Positions 11,280-22,925 of a stretch of DNA of 64,000 nucleotides are shown one piece after another. The notes below the pieces were generated by a model. That model was not told where the DNA came from and made no database searches. It saw only the letters and a list, made by a program, of their open reading frames with translations. The stretch is from Berberis thunbergii (taxonomy: Eukaryota > Streptophyta > Magnoliopsida > Ranunculales > Berberidaceae). Location: positions 38,316 to 102,315 of the forward strand of contig QNQO01005859.1 in NCBI GenBank assembly GCA_003290165.1. Direction: 5' to 3'. Positions within the stretch are counted from its first letter, which is position 1; each line of letters starts with the position of its first letter. Both the position numbers and the translations under genes were made by a program.

Positions 11280-11823
11280 GTAGGTACTTTAGAGCAGACT
11301 TAATCCCTTTTTATAGAAATGCTCCTCTTTACAGTATTATCGTAGTCGAAGCGTACTTTCTAAAGGTTATCTCGTCACATCTTTACTATGAGATGGAGAG
11401 TTATGTTGATAAGGTGTCTCACACACACACACACTTCGAGTTGAGAATGATTATGAAATTTATTTAACCTTTAGATACTATTAAATTATTGTTTGATTTA
11501 ATATTATGACATTTTTAGTTTGTTGTTTTTCTTGAATTTTAAGCAATTAGAAATTTACTCTAAAGAAAATAAAGGAGAATGCTCATATTTTTGCATTATG
11601 TTTTTAGAAAATAGATTTGTTGTATTGAGTCAGTAATGTTTGATTGTAACATTTCTGAAAACCCTCACGAGACTCTAACTCGTCCACTAAAAGTAATCTA
11701 GGGGTTTAAAACTTTGTTGCATGTTAAGGTAAGTGCAACCGTGATTCCTACGAAAGTGAGCTAGGATTTTATTCATAGTTTTGTTTTGCTCGAGGATTAG
11801 TAAAATATAGGTTTGGAGGTATT
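11280..11823. other. AT-rich spacer, possibly 3' internal part of a gypsy element
   Basis: No coding signal. A (CA)n tract lies near 11422-11434. The stretch around 11785-11823 (TGCTCGAGGATTAG then GGTTTGGAGGTATTTGATA) resembles the polypurine-tract region found just before the 3' LTR of some plant gypsy elements. Confidence 0.35.
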
Positions 11824-12998
11824 TGATATTCACATAATTATTACATCATATACCTCCTAATTTATATTTGTTAGTGTTTCAAATAGTGTATTTTAGTTTA
11901 ATTAATTATTTTTGTATTTTTGTAGGATTTGGAGTTTAAATGACACAAGTGCATTGGCGTGGCGAGTTTGGAAATTCATAGACAAATTGGCAAAGTGGAG
12001 CGGGAGACACTCAAGCCAAAGATTAATAAAGAGAACCAAAGAAAAAAATAAAGGAAATTAGTTTTGAATTTTGGTGGAACAAAGGAGTAATATGGATGAA
12101 CATAGCCAAACCCACCTTCCATGTTATTAGAACAAAATCTAAACAAGGCGGTGGGATCCCTTTTGTTTCCTTTTGTTTTCGGTTTCCAATTATATTTGAT
12201 TTCCAATTTGTATTTGGTTTTCAATTGGTTTTCCAATAAGGAGTTGTTTCTTTCTACCATAAATACAACGACACACCGAGAAGGGAGGACGGACAGACAA
12301 CGGAGGAACAACAGAGAGCGCATGAACAACAGAGACACACACAATGCATCAATAGCCGAGTATGCATCGCTAATCCACCACGCACTGCATGAAGCTCCAC
12401 ACCGCTATTGATGTCGTCACCTTCACCATGTGTCACTAACAGTGTTCTAAAAATCAGGCTAGGCGCTAAAAGGTAGAAAAACACTCAGATTAATGGCTGG
12501 GCGGGTTTTGGGTAGTCTAGGCTAGTCTGGACGACCTAAGCGGGGTCTGGGCGGCCTAGGTAGGGTCTAGACGGCCTGGTCGATTTTTTTTTTAAATAAG
12601 GCTGATTGTGTTCTTTATATTAATTTTTTCCTCTTTTTTAGAAATAAACAATTTAATTGTTTTTTATTCAGTATATATCTAAATTATCAAAGGATGATTA
12701 CTCGGAATTCTTAAAGGATTTGCCAGTACCAATTTAGTAATGTAGATTTTATCAAATATGATTGAGGTTATTCAAGCAATTTGAAGAAAAATAAAAGAGC
12801 AAGTTTGGATATTTGTCCACAAATTCAACTTTGTATAAAGTATCCATCATGACCAACTTCAGTCATTTGAGTTTTAATAAATTTTGTTCATGATTGTTAA
12901 TTTTCATGTTTTTAAATTTTGCATATGTATCTTGGCATTAAATTGGATGCAATTGATAGGATATTATGCTTAACTTTTGTAAATTATTAAAGTTCTAA

Positions 12999-13225
12999 CA
13001 CTACAACAAAAGGCCTGTTTAGCTACGGGGAGGTGGCCACGGTTTTAAGCCGTTGGTTTATTTGCCACGGTTTTTAGCCGTGGCTATAATGGCCCACGGT
13101 TTAGAACCGGGGCTAAAAAAATTACACCAAACTGTTGCCACGGTTTTAAACCGTGGCTATACCTGCCAACGGTTTATAACCGTGGCTAAAATTGCCAACG
13201 GTTTAAAACCGTAGCAATCAGATTT
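12999..13225. repeat. L-end subterminal repeat array of element A
   Basis: About ten units of the type GCCACGGTTTTAAACCGTGG in both orientations, interspersed with short spacers. Such arrays are the expected binding sites of a CACTA-encoded DNA-binding protein, as known for En/Spm TnpA. Each unit is a near-palindrome. Confidence 0.85.
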
Positions 13226-13315
13226 ACATTTTGGCGAATGTATTTTCGTGCTTTGGAGGGAGAAGTTTCCCGCTTTGGCCAAAAATTTGGGGAAAAATAG
13301 TCTCGCTCTCTCCAC

Positions 13316-13437
13316 GCTTCCTCTTCACAGTCACTGATTCTCGAAGTAGAGAAGAAGGACGAAAAAAGGAGAGGACGCTTCCTCTTCACAGTCACTGATT
13401 CTCGAAGTAGAGAAGAAGAAGGACAAAAAAGGAGAGG
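13316..13437 (+). repeat. Two tandem copies of a 61-bp unit
   Basis: The unit beginning CTTCCTCTTCACAGTCACTG and ending near GGAGAGGACG occurs twice in a row, with a 3-bp (aag) difference. It lies between the L-end array and the HHO start codon, in what would be leader sequence. Confidence 0.85.
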
Positions 13438-13583
13438 ACGATAGAAGAAGAAGAAGAAGAAAGTTTGAGAAGAAGAACATGAAATTGGAACTCCATTGTC
13501 AGTTTCTTCTTTCCAGTCGATTTCTTTCTCTCTCTGTCCAAATCACAAGTAGAAGAAGCATCTAACAATTGTTAGAGGAAGAG

Positions 13584-14490
13584 ATGAAGAAGATTAAAGT
13601 GTTCAAGCGAGAGCTTCCTTTCTCTATGCTCATGTTAAATGATGGTAAGTTGGGTTTTTTCGTCAAAATTTGGAATTGTTGATTGATTTGGGAGATTGGG
13701 TTTTTTTATTTTTATTTTGGTGGGTTTTTATTAATGGATTTGCTTTTGTTTTTGACTTGGATTGTAGCTATTGTGACATTGAAGGATGAGGCGAGGCAGT
13801 GTTCGATCTTGTCGAAAGCTAAGCCGATTACTGAAGAGTTTTTGCCATTAAAGAGGAATTTTGATGAAGGTGGAGGGGAGAAAGTTGATAAAGATTATAA
13901 AGATAAGAAGAGTTGGATGAGTTCTGCTCAGCTCTGGAGTTCAAATGGCTATTGTTCTGATTCTAATATAATTAATGGTGATAAAAAGCAGATAGAAGAG
14001 GTAAAGAAGTTTGATTTTTATATTTTTTTTGGGTAATTTTGATTTTTTAGAGATTGATTTGTAATGGTGTTTTGATTATTTTGATTATAGAGAGTTGAAG
14101 AAGATTGAGTTTCTGTGACTAAGAATCAAAACACTTCATGCAAGTACTGGAGTCGGGAAGGGGCATTTGCGCCGTTTAAGGGATACACTGAGGCCTCTAT
14201 AGTGAACAAGAAGAAGAAGGAAGATAAAGAGGAGAAATCATCAGTATCTGGTCTTTCTCTTCTTCTTCCTGGACTGAATACTCCAACTTCACTTACTGAT
14301 TCATCATCTTTGTTCCCGGAGAGTAAATCATCTATTTTCATGACAAAAGGGCAAGTAGATAGAGTGATAACTCCTGCACAACCACAACAACCACAATCGC
14401 AGCAATCCCAGAGGAAGCAAAGGAGATGTTGGTCTCCGGAATTGCATCGCCGTTTCATTAGTGCACTTCAGGAACTTGGTGGTTCACAAG
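13584..14490 (+). pseudogene. HHO/NIGT1-type GARP transcription factor, 5' exons captured
   Basis: Exon 1 (13584-13644) reads MKKIKVFKRELPFSMLMLND. Exon 2 (13768-14000) reads AIVTLKDEARQCSILSKAK and EEFLPLKRN, then DKKSWMSSAQLW. Exon 3 (about 14092-14490) ends with the start of the MYB/GARP DNA-binding domain, RRCWSPELHRRFISALQELG, at a GT donor. Parental proteins are nuclear repressors in nitrate and phosphate signalling. An in-frame TGA near 14106 breaks exon 3, and the rest of the DNA-binding domain (SHLQKYR) is absent. The start codon lies 585 bp inside the L end, so transcription from that end would enter it directly. Confidence 0.9.
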
Positions 14491-15258
14491 GTGAGATTTA
14501 GGACAAATAATTGGAAACAATCAAAGTGTTTTGTACTTACAGTTTGTTGATTGAATTGCATGTTTAAGTGTTTTGTCCAATGTCTTGGTGTTATGATAAT
14601 TTGATATCTTTGAAATCGTTTTCACTTTTTTGGGGGTTTAAGTATGCCTAATATCATGTTTGATGATGATTCGAGTTTGTTCAGATCCATTTTCACACCA
14701 ATTCAATCCTTGCCTCATTTGTTTGGTCTTCATGTGCTCTTGAGACTTGAATTCTTATTAGAGTTGTTAGTGATCTATATGTTGTATTCTTCATCAGAAT
14801 GTGGAATATATATTGACAGAACGTTTATGTTGAGATTGAGTTGTTGGTTGCGCAATTTTGCAAAATTGGAAGGACATTAAAGTAAAGTTGTTTAGCATGT
14901 GAAATCCGATTCTCTGCCCCTTTCTGTCTTAGGAATTGGATACTCTAAGAATTAGTTTCTTTTGATTCTGTTTTTTTTTCCAATTTTACTCGGTTACATC
15001 CGCTATGGTGTTGGATTGGTTTTTACAATTGTTCTCACTGTATTGATTCTATCTGCTGTTGGCTTAGCCTTCCTTTTGATGTCGTTCTGTCAACCCTACA
15101 TTTGGTTTTAATGGTAGCTAAATTTAAAGAATGGACAGAAAAACTGTGATGCTATTGCTAGCTACTTATATTTTTGTGTCCCAATTTGTAAAATGTCTGA
15201 AACATGAAATCAAAGGATGGCAAATGCTGATTTTGATATTAGTTGAGGGAGCACTTCC
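14491..15258. other. Intron-like AT-rich sequence in element A
   Basis: Follows the captured HHO donor. It has one 78-codon open frame (14644-14880) without a recognisable domain and with intron-like composition. No gene is called. Confidence 0.5.
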
Positions 15259-15372
15259 ATGGCTGATATTGGTTCAGAAGTTAAGAGAGAGGTAAATGCT
15301 GGCATTGCTAGCGTATCACGCTTAATGGAGCGTCTTGAAACCAGAGAAAATAGTGAAGCAACAGAAGCAAAT
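15259..15372 (+). pseudogene. Unrecognised open exon in element A, split by element B
   Basis: The frame from ATG 15259 reads MADIGSEVKREVNAGIASVS and RLMERLETRENSEATEAN. It resumes in the same frame after element B (26791 on) as GMQIFVDMVIELC before a stop. The helical, charged composition looks like real protein, but I do not recognise the parent. Continuity across B supports B having inserted into A. Confidence 0.45.
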
Positions 15373-15680
15373 CACTACACCAAAAACCCCCATTAGCAAC
15401 GGTTCTATACCGTGGGCGTAAGCCATTGCCACGGCTAAGAGCCGTGGACTACAGGGGCGTCGCGAAATCCTTTGTAACGGCTATAAACCGTTGCTAAAAT
15501 TGTAGCAACGGTTTTATATTCAGGACGGTTGATGCTTTAGCCACGGTTCTAAACCGTTGCTAAAAGTTTAGCAACGGTTTTAAGCCGTGGCAAGTTTAGC
15601 AACGACTTAAAACCGTGGCCAGACTTGCCACGGCTTAAAACCGTTGCTAATCTTTTAGCCACGGTTTTAAGCCGTGAATA
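15373..15680. repeat. R-end subterminal repeat array of element B
   Basis: Dense ACGG..CCGT units (for example GCAACGGTTTTAAGCCGTGG), followed by a poly-T run near 15686-15700 and ATCAAATGACTTTTGATTAC, which matches in reverse the R-end flank of elements A and C. Confidence 0.85.
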
Positions 15681-15879
15681 GTAATTTTTTTTTTTTTTTG
15701 CTATCAAATGACTTTTGATTACATCTTATGGGTAAGTATAATTCAGCACGTGAATCAAATAAATAAAATTTAATATGACTTTTTATTAAATTTAAAAATA
15801 GCATTTACAACCCTGATCAGCAAATTCCAACAATTGTTTTCAAGCAACATTTACAATTCATTACAGTAAGCAATTCATT

Positions 15880-16110
15880 GTTCTTATCTGTGGCATCAAT
15901 GTCCACTACATTGGAGATTTCCTTTGGCTTATTGTAGCTTAAACCACAAGCAACCTGAATTGGATCAAATAAAAAATGTATCAACACATATCAGGAAGAT
16001 TATTAATCTGAAAAAAATAAATAAAAATTCAAGTTACCTTGCTTCGAGCTGTTAGCACTGAAGTGAGGGAGTGAGCTTCTTCTTCCTCCTCAATGAAGTG
16101 GACACTTCCT
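15880..16110 (-). pseudogene. Two unrecognised open exon-like pieces
   Basis: On - the first piece (16038 to about 16110) reads VHFIEEEEEAHSLTSVLTAR and ends at a GT donor. The second (about 15880-15954) reads VACGLSYNKPKEISNVVDID after an AG. The borders suggest consecutive exons of one captured gene; the family is not recognised. Confidence 0.35.
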
Positions 16111-16889
16111 TGGATCTTGTATATTTTTCCTAAAACTAAACATGCATCATAAGCAATGGGATCTTAAAATTACCTTCTGCAGATTAGGAACTTGTTGCAT
16201 ACAAACAATATATCACAGGATGCATCAGCATGTTGATTTACAAAAGCTGCTTTCTTAGATTTTAGTCTGGTCATTCTCCTGCAGCATTAAAATTGGCATG
16301 TCAATATCCTTCCGACATGACATCAACATTTGTTTCACTAGCTTCCATAAAGCAATTGAGAAACCTCTTATACCATTCATAGCAATTCCAACAACCTCCT
16401 ACAGTTTGTTCAAGCAGGAATCATTTTATGATTGTCATGCCTTACTGTTACTTCTCAGTGGAAGCATTAAACTAAATGCACTATACTCTTTGGCAAGCCT
16501 TTTTTTTCCTTCCCTTTTTATCTTCTTTTTATTTATTTTATGTATATGGAGATAACGGTGTCCACAACTACTTTGAATGCTCCAATGGCCTCAAACCAGC
16601 TAAAAAATCATTTAACCAAATGATGCAATTACCTAATTAAACCATCGAGACATTATGCCTAGTATAATTCCTATAGATGTTAAATTACAATTCCAAAACC
16701 CCAAATCCAGTGGCACACAATGATAGGTCAACCAGAATATTATGTACCGCGAATAAAGGTTATCCTCGAGGAAGATCATTCTCAATGCTAACCAAGTCCA
16801 TCACATTATTATACAATTCCACAAGTGATGCATGAATGACAATGATACTGATAATATACTTAAGAATGAGGGGATTTTTTTGCACGGAT

Positions 16890-17017
16890 TTATACTTGTT
16901 ATAGTGCTTGTCAGCAGCTGCTCCCATGACGAGCTTCTTTATCCCACGTTCAGCAATAAGAGAAACGATTCCTTCCTCAATATCGTTCCTGTCAATTTCC
17001 AATTTTTCTGCCTGCAC
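16890..17017 (-). pseudogene. USP-like domain exon of a U-box kinase (PUB33/35-type)
   Basis: The minus-strand exon begins after TATAG at 17018 and reads VQAEKLEIDRNDIEEGIVSL and IAERGIKKLVMGAAADKHY. The GIKKLVMGAAADKHY block is the hallmark of the universal-stress-like N-terminal domain of plant U-box kinases, E3 ligases fused to kinases. No kinase or U-box segment is present. Confidence 0.8.
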
Positions 17018-17542
17018 CTATAAAATAAAGAGAGAAATCAGGTGAACTTCAATACAATAACTTGAATATCTACACAATTAGTTCCCTTCGCTGTGAAACG
17101 ACGGCACATGGACAGTCCATGTGACCTAGATGCAGGAAAGGCCAACAAAAGTCTTTCTGTGAGATAGATCGGTTCAACAATGATAGATACAGCATTCTAA
17201 TATTCGAATATATATCATAACTCACTAGGATTATAAACAGAATTCATATTAATCATTGACTATAATAGCAAAATAAATACAAAGGAAATTTGGAATTTAG
17301 AGGGAAAATGGTCTTAAAAGTGCGAAAATTTAATATGATGGCAGCAAGCCTTTGAAACAATCATTTATGTTGACCAAACTTCACAATCATAAACGCTACT
17401 TCGTGATTAATAGTAATGAAAGGCAAACTGGTAGAATGAAAAGAGTTTATCAGTTTTACGTGAATCAGTTTAAGCTAAAAAAAATAAAAATAAAAATTTA
17501 ACAGAAGAAGATATTACAGCAGCACAAAAGCAACCAGCGCAC

Positions 17543-17905
17543 CTTATATTTGTTTGTGTCAAAGATGACAACTCCATCTTGGCTTTTTCAGCAGTTTCAG
17601 TGAGTCGCTGAAGAGCCTGTTTGTCCTTCAAAAGATCAATACCTTCATCTCTTTTGAATTCAGCTGCAAGCCAATCTACGATTCTCTGATTCGAAGATGC
17701 ATAATTACCAAAAAATTGTCAGAGCCAATCAACTGTAGCATTCTAAGAAGTAATGGTTTTTGAAAAAATTAATTAATAAACAAATAACAAATAAAAGAAG
17801 AAGATTCAACTCTTGCAAACCTTGTCAAAATCATCACCACCCAAATGAGTATCTCCAGATGTGGACAAGACCTCAAATACTCCATCACCAACCTCAAGCA
17901 CAAGA
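17543..17905 (-). pseudogene. Chloroplast-type HSP70 fragment, two exons
   Basis: Exon 17821-17905 reads [20 protein letters not shown] and GGDDFDK. Exon 17543-17685 reads [20 protein letters not shown] and [20 protein letters not shown]. These are adjacent ATPase-domain segments of stromal HSP70, joined at a plausible intron with AG and GT borders on -. [19 protein letters not shown] favours the plastid over the cytosolic type. The substrate-binding domain is absent. Confidence 0.88.
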
Positions 17906-17944
17906 CATAAGCAACCTATGTTAACATAACAACAGTCAAGAATC

Positions 17945-18736
17945 AGGGAGAAAGAAGCAAAAGGACAAGAGATTGCAAAGCTGCAATCTGCTTTGACTGA
18001 CATGCAACAGAAATTAGATGAAGCTCACACAGAAATAATCAGGAAGAAAGAAGCAGCAAAGATAGCAATAGAGGAAGCACTTCTCGTCATCAAAGAGGTA
18101 CCTGTTGTGGATACTGCCAAGGTAGAGTCACTAGAGAAACTTAATGAGGAACTGGAGGTAAGATTGGCTATTACCCCGCACTTTATATATCAAACAAAAA
18201 TGAAGCTATTCGGTATTTAGAAAAGCATCAGCAACTGATAATAACAAACAAGATTTTGCACGTGCAGCATGAGTTAAACATGTTAAAAAAGACGATGGAA
18301 GATCTCGAGGGTACATATTCTGAGGTCCAAAAACAGAGTGAAGAAAGGGCTAAGCTGGTTGACGAATCACAGTCGAACTTGTCTCAACTTCAAGAAATTA
18401 TAGAAAGGTGGTCCTAAATACCAAATGTGGTTCCATACATGATAAATGAGAAGATCCTATTAATACAAAGGTGAAACCAGCCAGTCAAGTTCTTTTCTAA
18501 CATTCCTATTTTTTTTTCCCAGCCTTAAAATCAAGATTGCAAAGTTGGAGTCAGAGAATGAGTTACTCCAGAAGCAGGCCCCAGTAATAGTGCAACAAAT
18601 AGTTGCTACAGAAACAACGCCCCTACCAGTAACAAAGGTACTGTACATTACAGTTCAGATTAAGTTATTTTCACAGGAAGTGGAGCATGTTGTGACTCCC
18701 ATAACAAAACAGAAGTCCCTAAATGACAGGCAGCAA
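17945..18736 (+). pseudogene. Myosin XI coiled-coil fragment, four exons
   Basis: Exon 1 (about 17945-18157) has [20 protein letters not shown] and EEALLVIKEVPVVDTAKVES. Exon 2 (18268-18407) has HELNMLKKTMEDLEGTYSEV. Exon 3 (18533-18637) has LKIKIAKLESENELLQKQAP. Exon 4 (18677-18736) has VVTPITKQKSLNDRQQ, the linker before the myosin XI dilute domain. All four are open with GT/AG borders, which makes this one of the best preserved pieces. The motor, most of the neck and the cargo-binding tail are absent. It is the only fragment in B opposite to the L-to-R direction. Confidence 0.82.
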
Positions 18737-19362
18737 GTACGTAGATGAAAGAGATTGGAAGAATGTGAGTTTTCCAGGAAGATTTTGAAGTTAACTAGAT
18801 GCTCCCAAGTAGATTTTCCAATGTTTTATGAGTTTTCAAATAAGAACTATAAATAATGCAAAATGTCTCCAGTCTCTTCATAACTGTTATGTCAATTTCA
18901 TACGTAGATAAGTATCTAAACAAGCATGCTCATGACTGGCCCCAAAGGATGTTAGTAATTGTTTAGTTGAGCAATCTGTATCTCTCTTAGCTAGTGTTGT
19001 ACCACACTTTGATTTTTTTTTGCTACTAAATAACAATTACTGGAAACAAGGAAATGTTGCACCTTGCAAACTGTATTGATTGTACACTACAATATAAAAA
19101 AATACAAAGTGACATCAGTTGAAATACGAAGCTATTGGTAAAATTTCCTATGCTCACATGAAAATGGGAATGTTTAGTGCACTTCATAGAAAAGCATGAT
19201 ACTAAGTATTAAGGATTGGATTATATGATAAACAGAATGTGATAAATGGACCGTATAGACTCTTCGTTACAGCGAATCCATCTTACGTTATAATAAATTA
19301 ATAATAAATCAATAAATAAATAAATAATGAGAGCCTAGTAATACCACAAAAAGAGGGCATAC

Positions 19363-19544
19363 CGGAAAATGTTTCTCAACATCATCAATATCATTCACTA
19401 GTGATGCTCTTGGATCATCCAACGAAATGGCAACTATTTTCCAGTCGAGCTCCCCTTCATCAATCATAGCAAATGCTGCCAAAGGCTTAACCTTGAGAAC
19501 CTGACCAATTTTTCCCTGGGCATCTCCAATCTCAACAACATCAA
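19363..19544 (-). pseudogene. Soluble inorganic pyrophosphatase exon (plastid PPA6-like)
   Basis: The minus-strand exon reads VDVVEIGDAQGKIGQVLKVK, then AMIDEGELDWKIVAISLDDP and NDIDDVEKHFP, with an AG acceptor before and GT after. This family I pyrophosphatase segment hydrolyses PPi in plastids in the parent. The single exon is open; nothing else of the gene is seen. Confidence 0.9.
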
Positions 19545-20074
19545 CTGAAAGTTATTGATAACGTCAAAGAGAACAACTATCAGCATTTCATAAGAAAAAA
19601 ACAACACAGTGATATCTTCATTCCATCATTTTCTTTATAACCACAAGACAACAAAACTATCATCTCATGGTATAGACAAATATAAGACCTCAAAAATTTA
19701 ATGGCAATGAGCTATTCCTATGAAAAACATGAAAACTCTAATTTATCAAAAACTGATTTACAAGAAAAAAAATAAAATACAAGTCATGTATATTATTTTT
19801 ATATAGAAAATACGAACATTATCAACAGTGTTTTGGTAATTCTGACACAACAATTGAAAAATTCTGTTCGAAGACATGAACATGAACAATTCTAACCTCT
19901 CATCAGAAGTCTTTTAAGCTCAGCTGTTAAAGAAACCATTTTTTTTCGTACACACATCTCTCGTTCAACCAACACTATGAAGGCCATCGGATTCCACGTG
20001 CCATTTTTCGGTCGATGCATATACATTTGATTGATAGCAACATCTTGATATCCGAACAGTCACATGCAATGCAT

Positions 20075-20260
20075 TGCAGCATCAACGCCGCGCAGCAACA
20101 GCAGCATCAGCATCAGCAACATCAACAGCAACAGAGCGCAGCAACAGCAAGTACGCCAGTCCGCCCCCGCATGAAACAGCAGCAGAAAAAAAAAAAAAAA
20201 AAGATGCACTCTGTTTTGCAACAGAGTGCTCTGCCTACACAGCAGCAGCAGCATCCCCTG
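20075..20260. repeat. CAG/CAA-rich low-complexity tract in element B
   Basis: Runs of CAGCAGCAACAGCAGCATC over about 180 bp, with an A17 run near 20186-20202. It gives open frames on both strands purely from the repeat. A comparable module recurs at 22150-22400 and in elements A and C. Confidence 0.75.
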
Positions 20261-21102
20261 CATGATTGTAAATTTTTTTTAGAAGCAAAACTTTTGTCTT
20301 TTCTGGCATCCGAAACTACATTAGTAAAGGATATCGCTATCTACTACATTGATTGTTTTGTTTTATCCAACATTCGAACCTACCTTAGTTAAGAATATCA
20401 CTACTCTATACAATTTAGGGTTATCTTACATCAATTTATTTGTTTTTGTCTATCGATGTGAACTACCTTAGTCAAGGATATCGCTAGTTCATACAAGAGT
20501 TAGGTTAACTTATACCAATTTATTTGTTTTTGTTTCTCTGACGTTAAAAATTACCTTAGTCAATGCTAAGGCTATTCCATATGTGCAAAAGTCCAAAGGC
20601 CAGGTATCTTGTTCTTTATTGTTTTTTTTTTTCCTTAAAAAGCAATACTAACGACCAAAGGCTAGTGTACAACTACTGATTGTTGCTTCTAATATGATCC
20701 CTCAGTGTTTAATCATAGTTCTATGCAATAATAATAACATTCTATCCCAATACTTTGTGATTTATGGTCAGGCGAATCTCGAATTTAGGCTTATAGGATA
20801 ACGAACAGGCTAGTGCGATAACTCGAGACAAGCACAGAAACTCGGTCTGTTGTGAAGGTAAGAACTATACCTAATACAGAATTACATTCTTAATTAATGA
20901 TATGGATACAGGTATGAAAGTTATAAACATAAGCATTTATCATTGTTTGAAATAGCCAATGTCAAAGCTTTAGACTAAGATATATTCATTGGACTAATGA
21001 AAAAAGTGCTAGAAATGAAGGTCAAGTCATCCATAGTCCATCATGTATTAATGAAAATATCGACACAAAAAAGATGAGTGTTCAAAATGTTTAATTATTC
21101 AC

Positions 21103-21295
21103 CTTTCCATTAAGTGTAAGCTTTGCACAAGTTGGGTTCTCAGGATCTGTCTTGCCACAAGTTCCAAGAGGGAACTCACTGAGTGTAAATGAAGCCCTTG
21201 AATCATTCAATGCATTACTTGCAGTAGGGTCAAGAGTGGTCAAGTAGAAGTATGGGATGCCCCAGCCTTTACCAGGTTTCCCATCCAGATTGTTC
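21103..21295 (-). pseudogene. CREG1-like protein exon
   Basis: The minus-strand exon reads [20 protein letters not shown], then ASFTLSEFPLGTCGKTDPEN and PTCAKLTLNGKV, ending at a GT donor. This is the FMN-binding-split-barrel-like secreted glycoprotein CREG of plants. N- and C-terminal parts are absent. Confidence 0.87.
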
Positions 21296-22054
21296 TGCCT
21301 GGTAAGCATGGATTGTTCTGCCTTTAAACGCAGCAATAGTGTGTTCAACACATCCAGATTCATTTAAGGTGTCAGCGTGAAGGTTAACCTGTAGAAAGAT
21401 ATCATTAAGGCTTGATAGTATAGAGCATTAATATTTTATGAAAAGCATCATTCTCACTCAACATGTTTGTTTAATGAATTATGGATCACAGGTTTTGTTT
21501 TGAACTATTGATGACTCAATTTGAGAATTTTCACTAAATATTTGGAAATCAGCAATGTTGGGCAGTGGAATCAATGTTTGATTGTGAACCCAAGGGCAGT
21601 ATCTCTCACTGTATTTAATTCCATCCACTACATAATTTATCAAGTTTTCTTTGCTCAAAACATTCATACATGAAAGGCTTACTCCTTACACCCTCATGTC
21701 GTGACTCATGAGACATTGCATGATTGTAACACTCACAATCCGCCTTCATGTTTATAAACCTTGTTTTTGGGAAAATAAACAGATAAATAAAATTACAAAA
21801 TATATACACCCATACAGATATAAGATATGCATATCCAAAGCAAAAATGTCCTAGGAAATATAGCTGTGTCTGCGCCAAATATACAAATTAACCATAGTAT
21901 AACATCAGGCATGGTGAACACATACCACAAAGAAAAGGAAAGGTATCCAGCACACCAAACTTTTCCTCTTGACCTGTCAGACAACATAAACTTCACATCT
22001 GAACAATATTGTGTGTGTATCATTGAAAAAACAGGAATGAATGAAAAAATCTAA

Positions 22055-22400
22055 CCTGTATTTCTGGCAACAAACCGGAGGTATTGCAAACAAGAATGGC
22101 AGCAATGGCACCAGCAACTGAAATCAGCTCACTGTCAATTCCCAGCAATCCGGACAGCACCAGCAATCTCTCAGCCATAGAACACGCAGCACACGCGCGT
22201 TTCTGCGACAAATCCCGAATGTACACCGGACTGCCCAAATCAGCCAGCATACACACGCTCCAACCAAACGCTGCTACATACAGCAGCAAACGCGTCTCAG
22301 CAGCAGCAAACACAGCAGCAACAGCAATGCAGCACAGCAGCAACAGCAGCAACGCAGCGCCTCAGCAGCAGCAGCAACGCAGCGCAGCAACAGCAGCATA
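22055..22400. repeat. CAG-rich module with a unique core shared with element A
   Basis: Unique sequence at about 22150-22240, including GAACACGCAGCACACGCGCG, is followed by CAG/CAA repeats to 22400. A reverse-complement match of the core is in element A at about 31070-31140. On - an exon-like frame ends GAIAAILVCNTSGLLPEIQ at a GT donor (near 22055); its family is not recognised. Confidence 0.6.
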
Positions 22401-22769
22401 ACCGTGTCGCAGTCGCGCTTTCGCTGCATTTGTCAACCCAGATGATCTTCCCACATTTTCAATACGATCAAGCTTCCTCTAAAGACACCATTAAATCACA
22501 AGCATTGAATATCACACAAGTTTGGAAGGCACCAAACCATAACACAGTATCAATTATCAAATATGAAAAACATCACAATGCAATTGTAGTGTGACATGTA
22601 CAAGTGGCATGAACCAAAAAGGAAATGTTTTAAGGCTGAACATGAAGAGCTGTGTTGATCCATGGAAAGAGTTCTCTTTACTACTAACTTTCTGTGTAAT
22701 TCATATATCCAATACGAGCCATGAGCTTACAATATCACTATATGGACTAAAAAAAAAATGAATACCTGA

Positions 22770-22925
22770 AATTCTTGTTGCACCAAGCAATTGCCTCCAC
22801 GTACATTCAAGGGACATTTCAACGCCAAGTCTTCTGAAATAAAACCCGTGCCATCAGTATGTATCAAGGCTTCCCCATCATCAACATAGTAAACTGAGCA
22901 TCCTTCCAGTTCTTGATCAAAACAT
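22770..22925 (-). pseudogene. RNA-dependent RNA polymerase exon (RDR3/4/5-type)
   Basis: On - the frame reads LEGCSVYYVDDGEALIHTDG and TGFISEDLALKCPLNV, then NCLVQQEFQ. HTDGTGFISEDLALKCP is characteristic of the plant RDR-gamma clade, upstream of the catalytic motif. Only this segment is present. It is of interest because RDR proteins make the dsRNA that silences transposons. Confidence 0.82.

Noticed and set aside
22020..22352. Long minus-strand frame rich in Leu/Ala, looking like a membrane protein
   Set aside because: Most of it is the antisense reading of CAG repeats. Only the last part, ending at a splice-like border, might be an exon.
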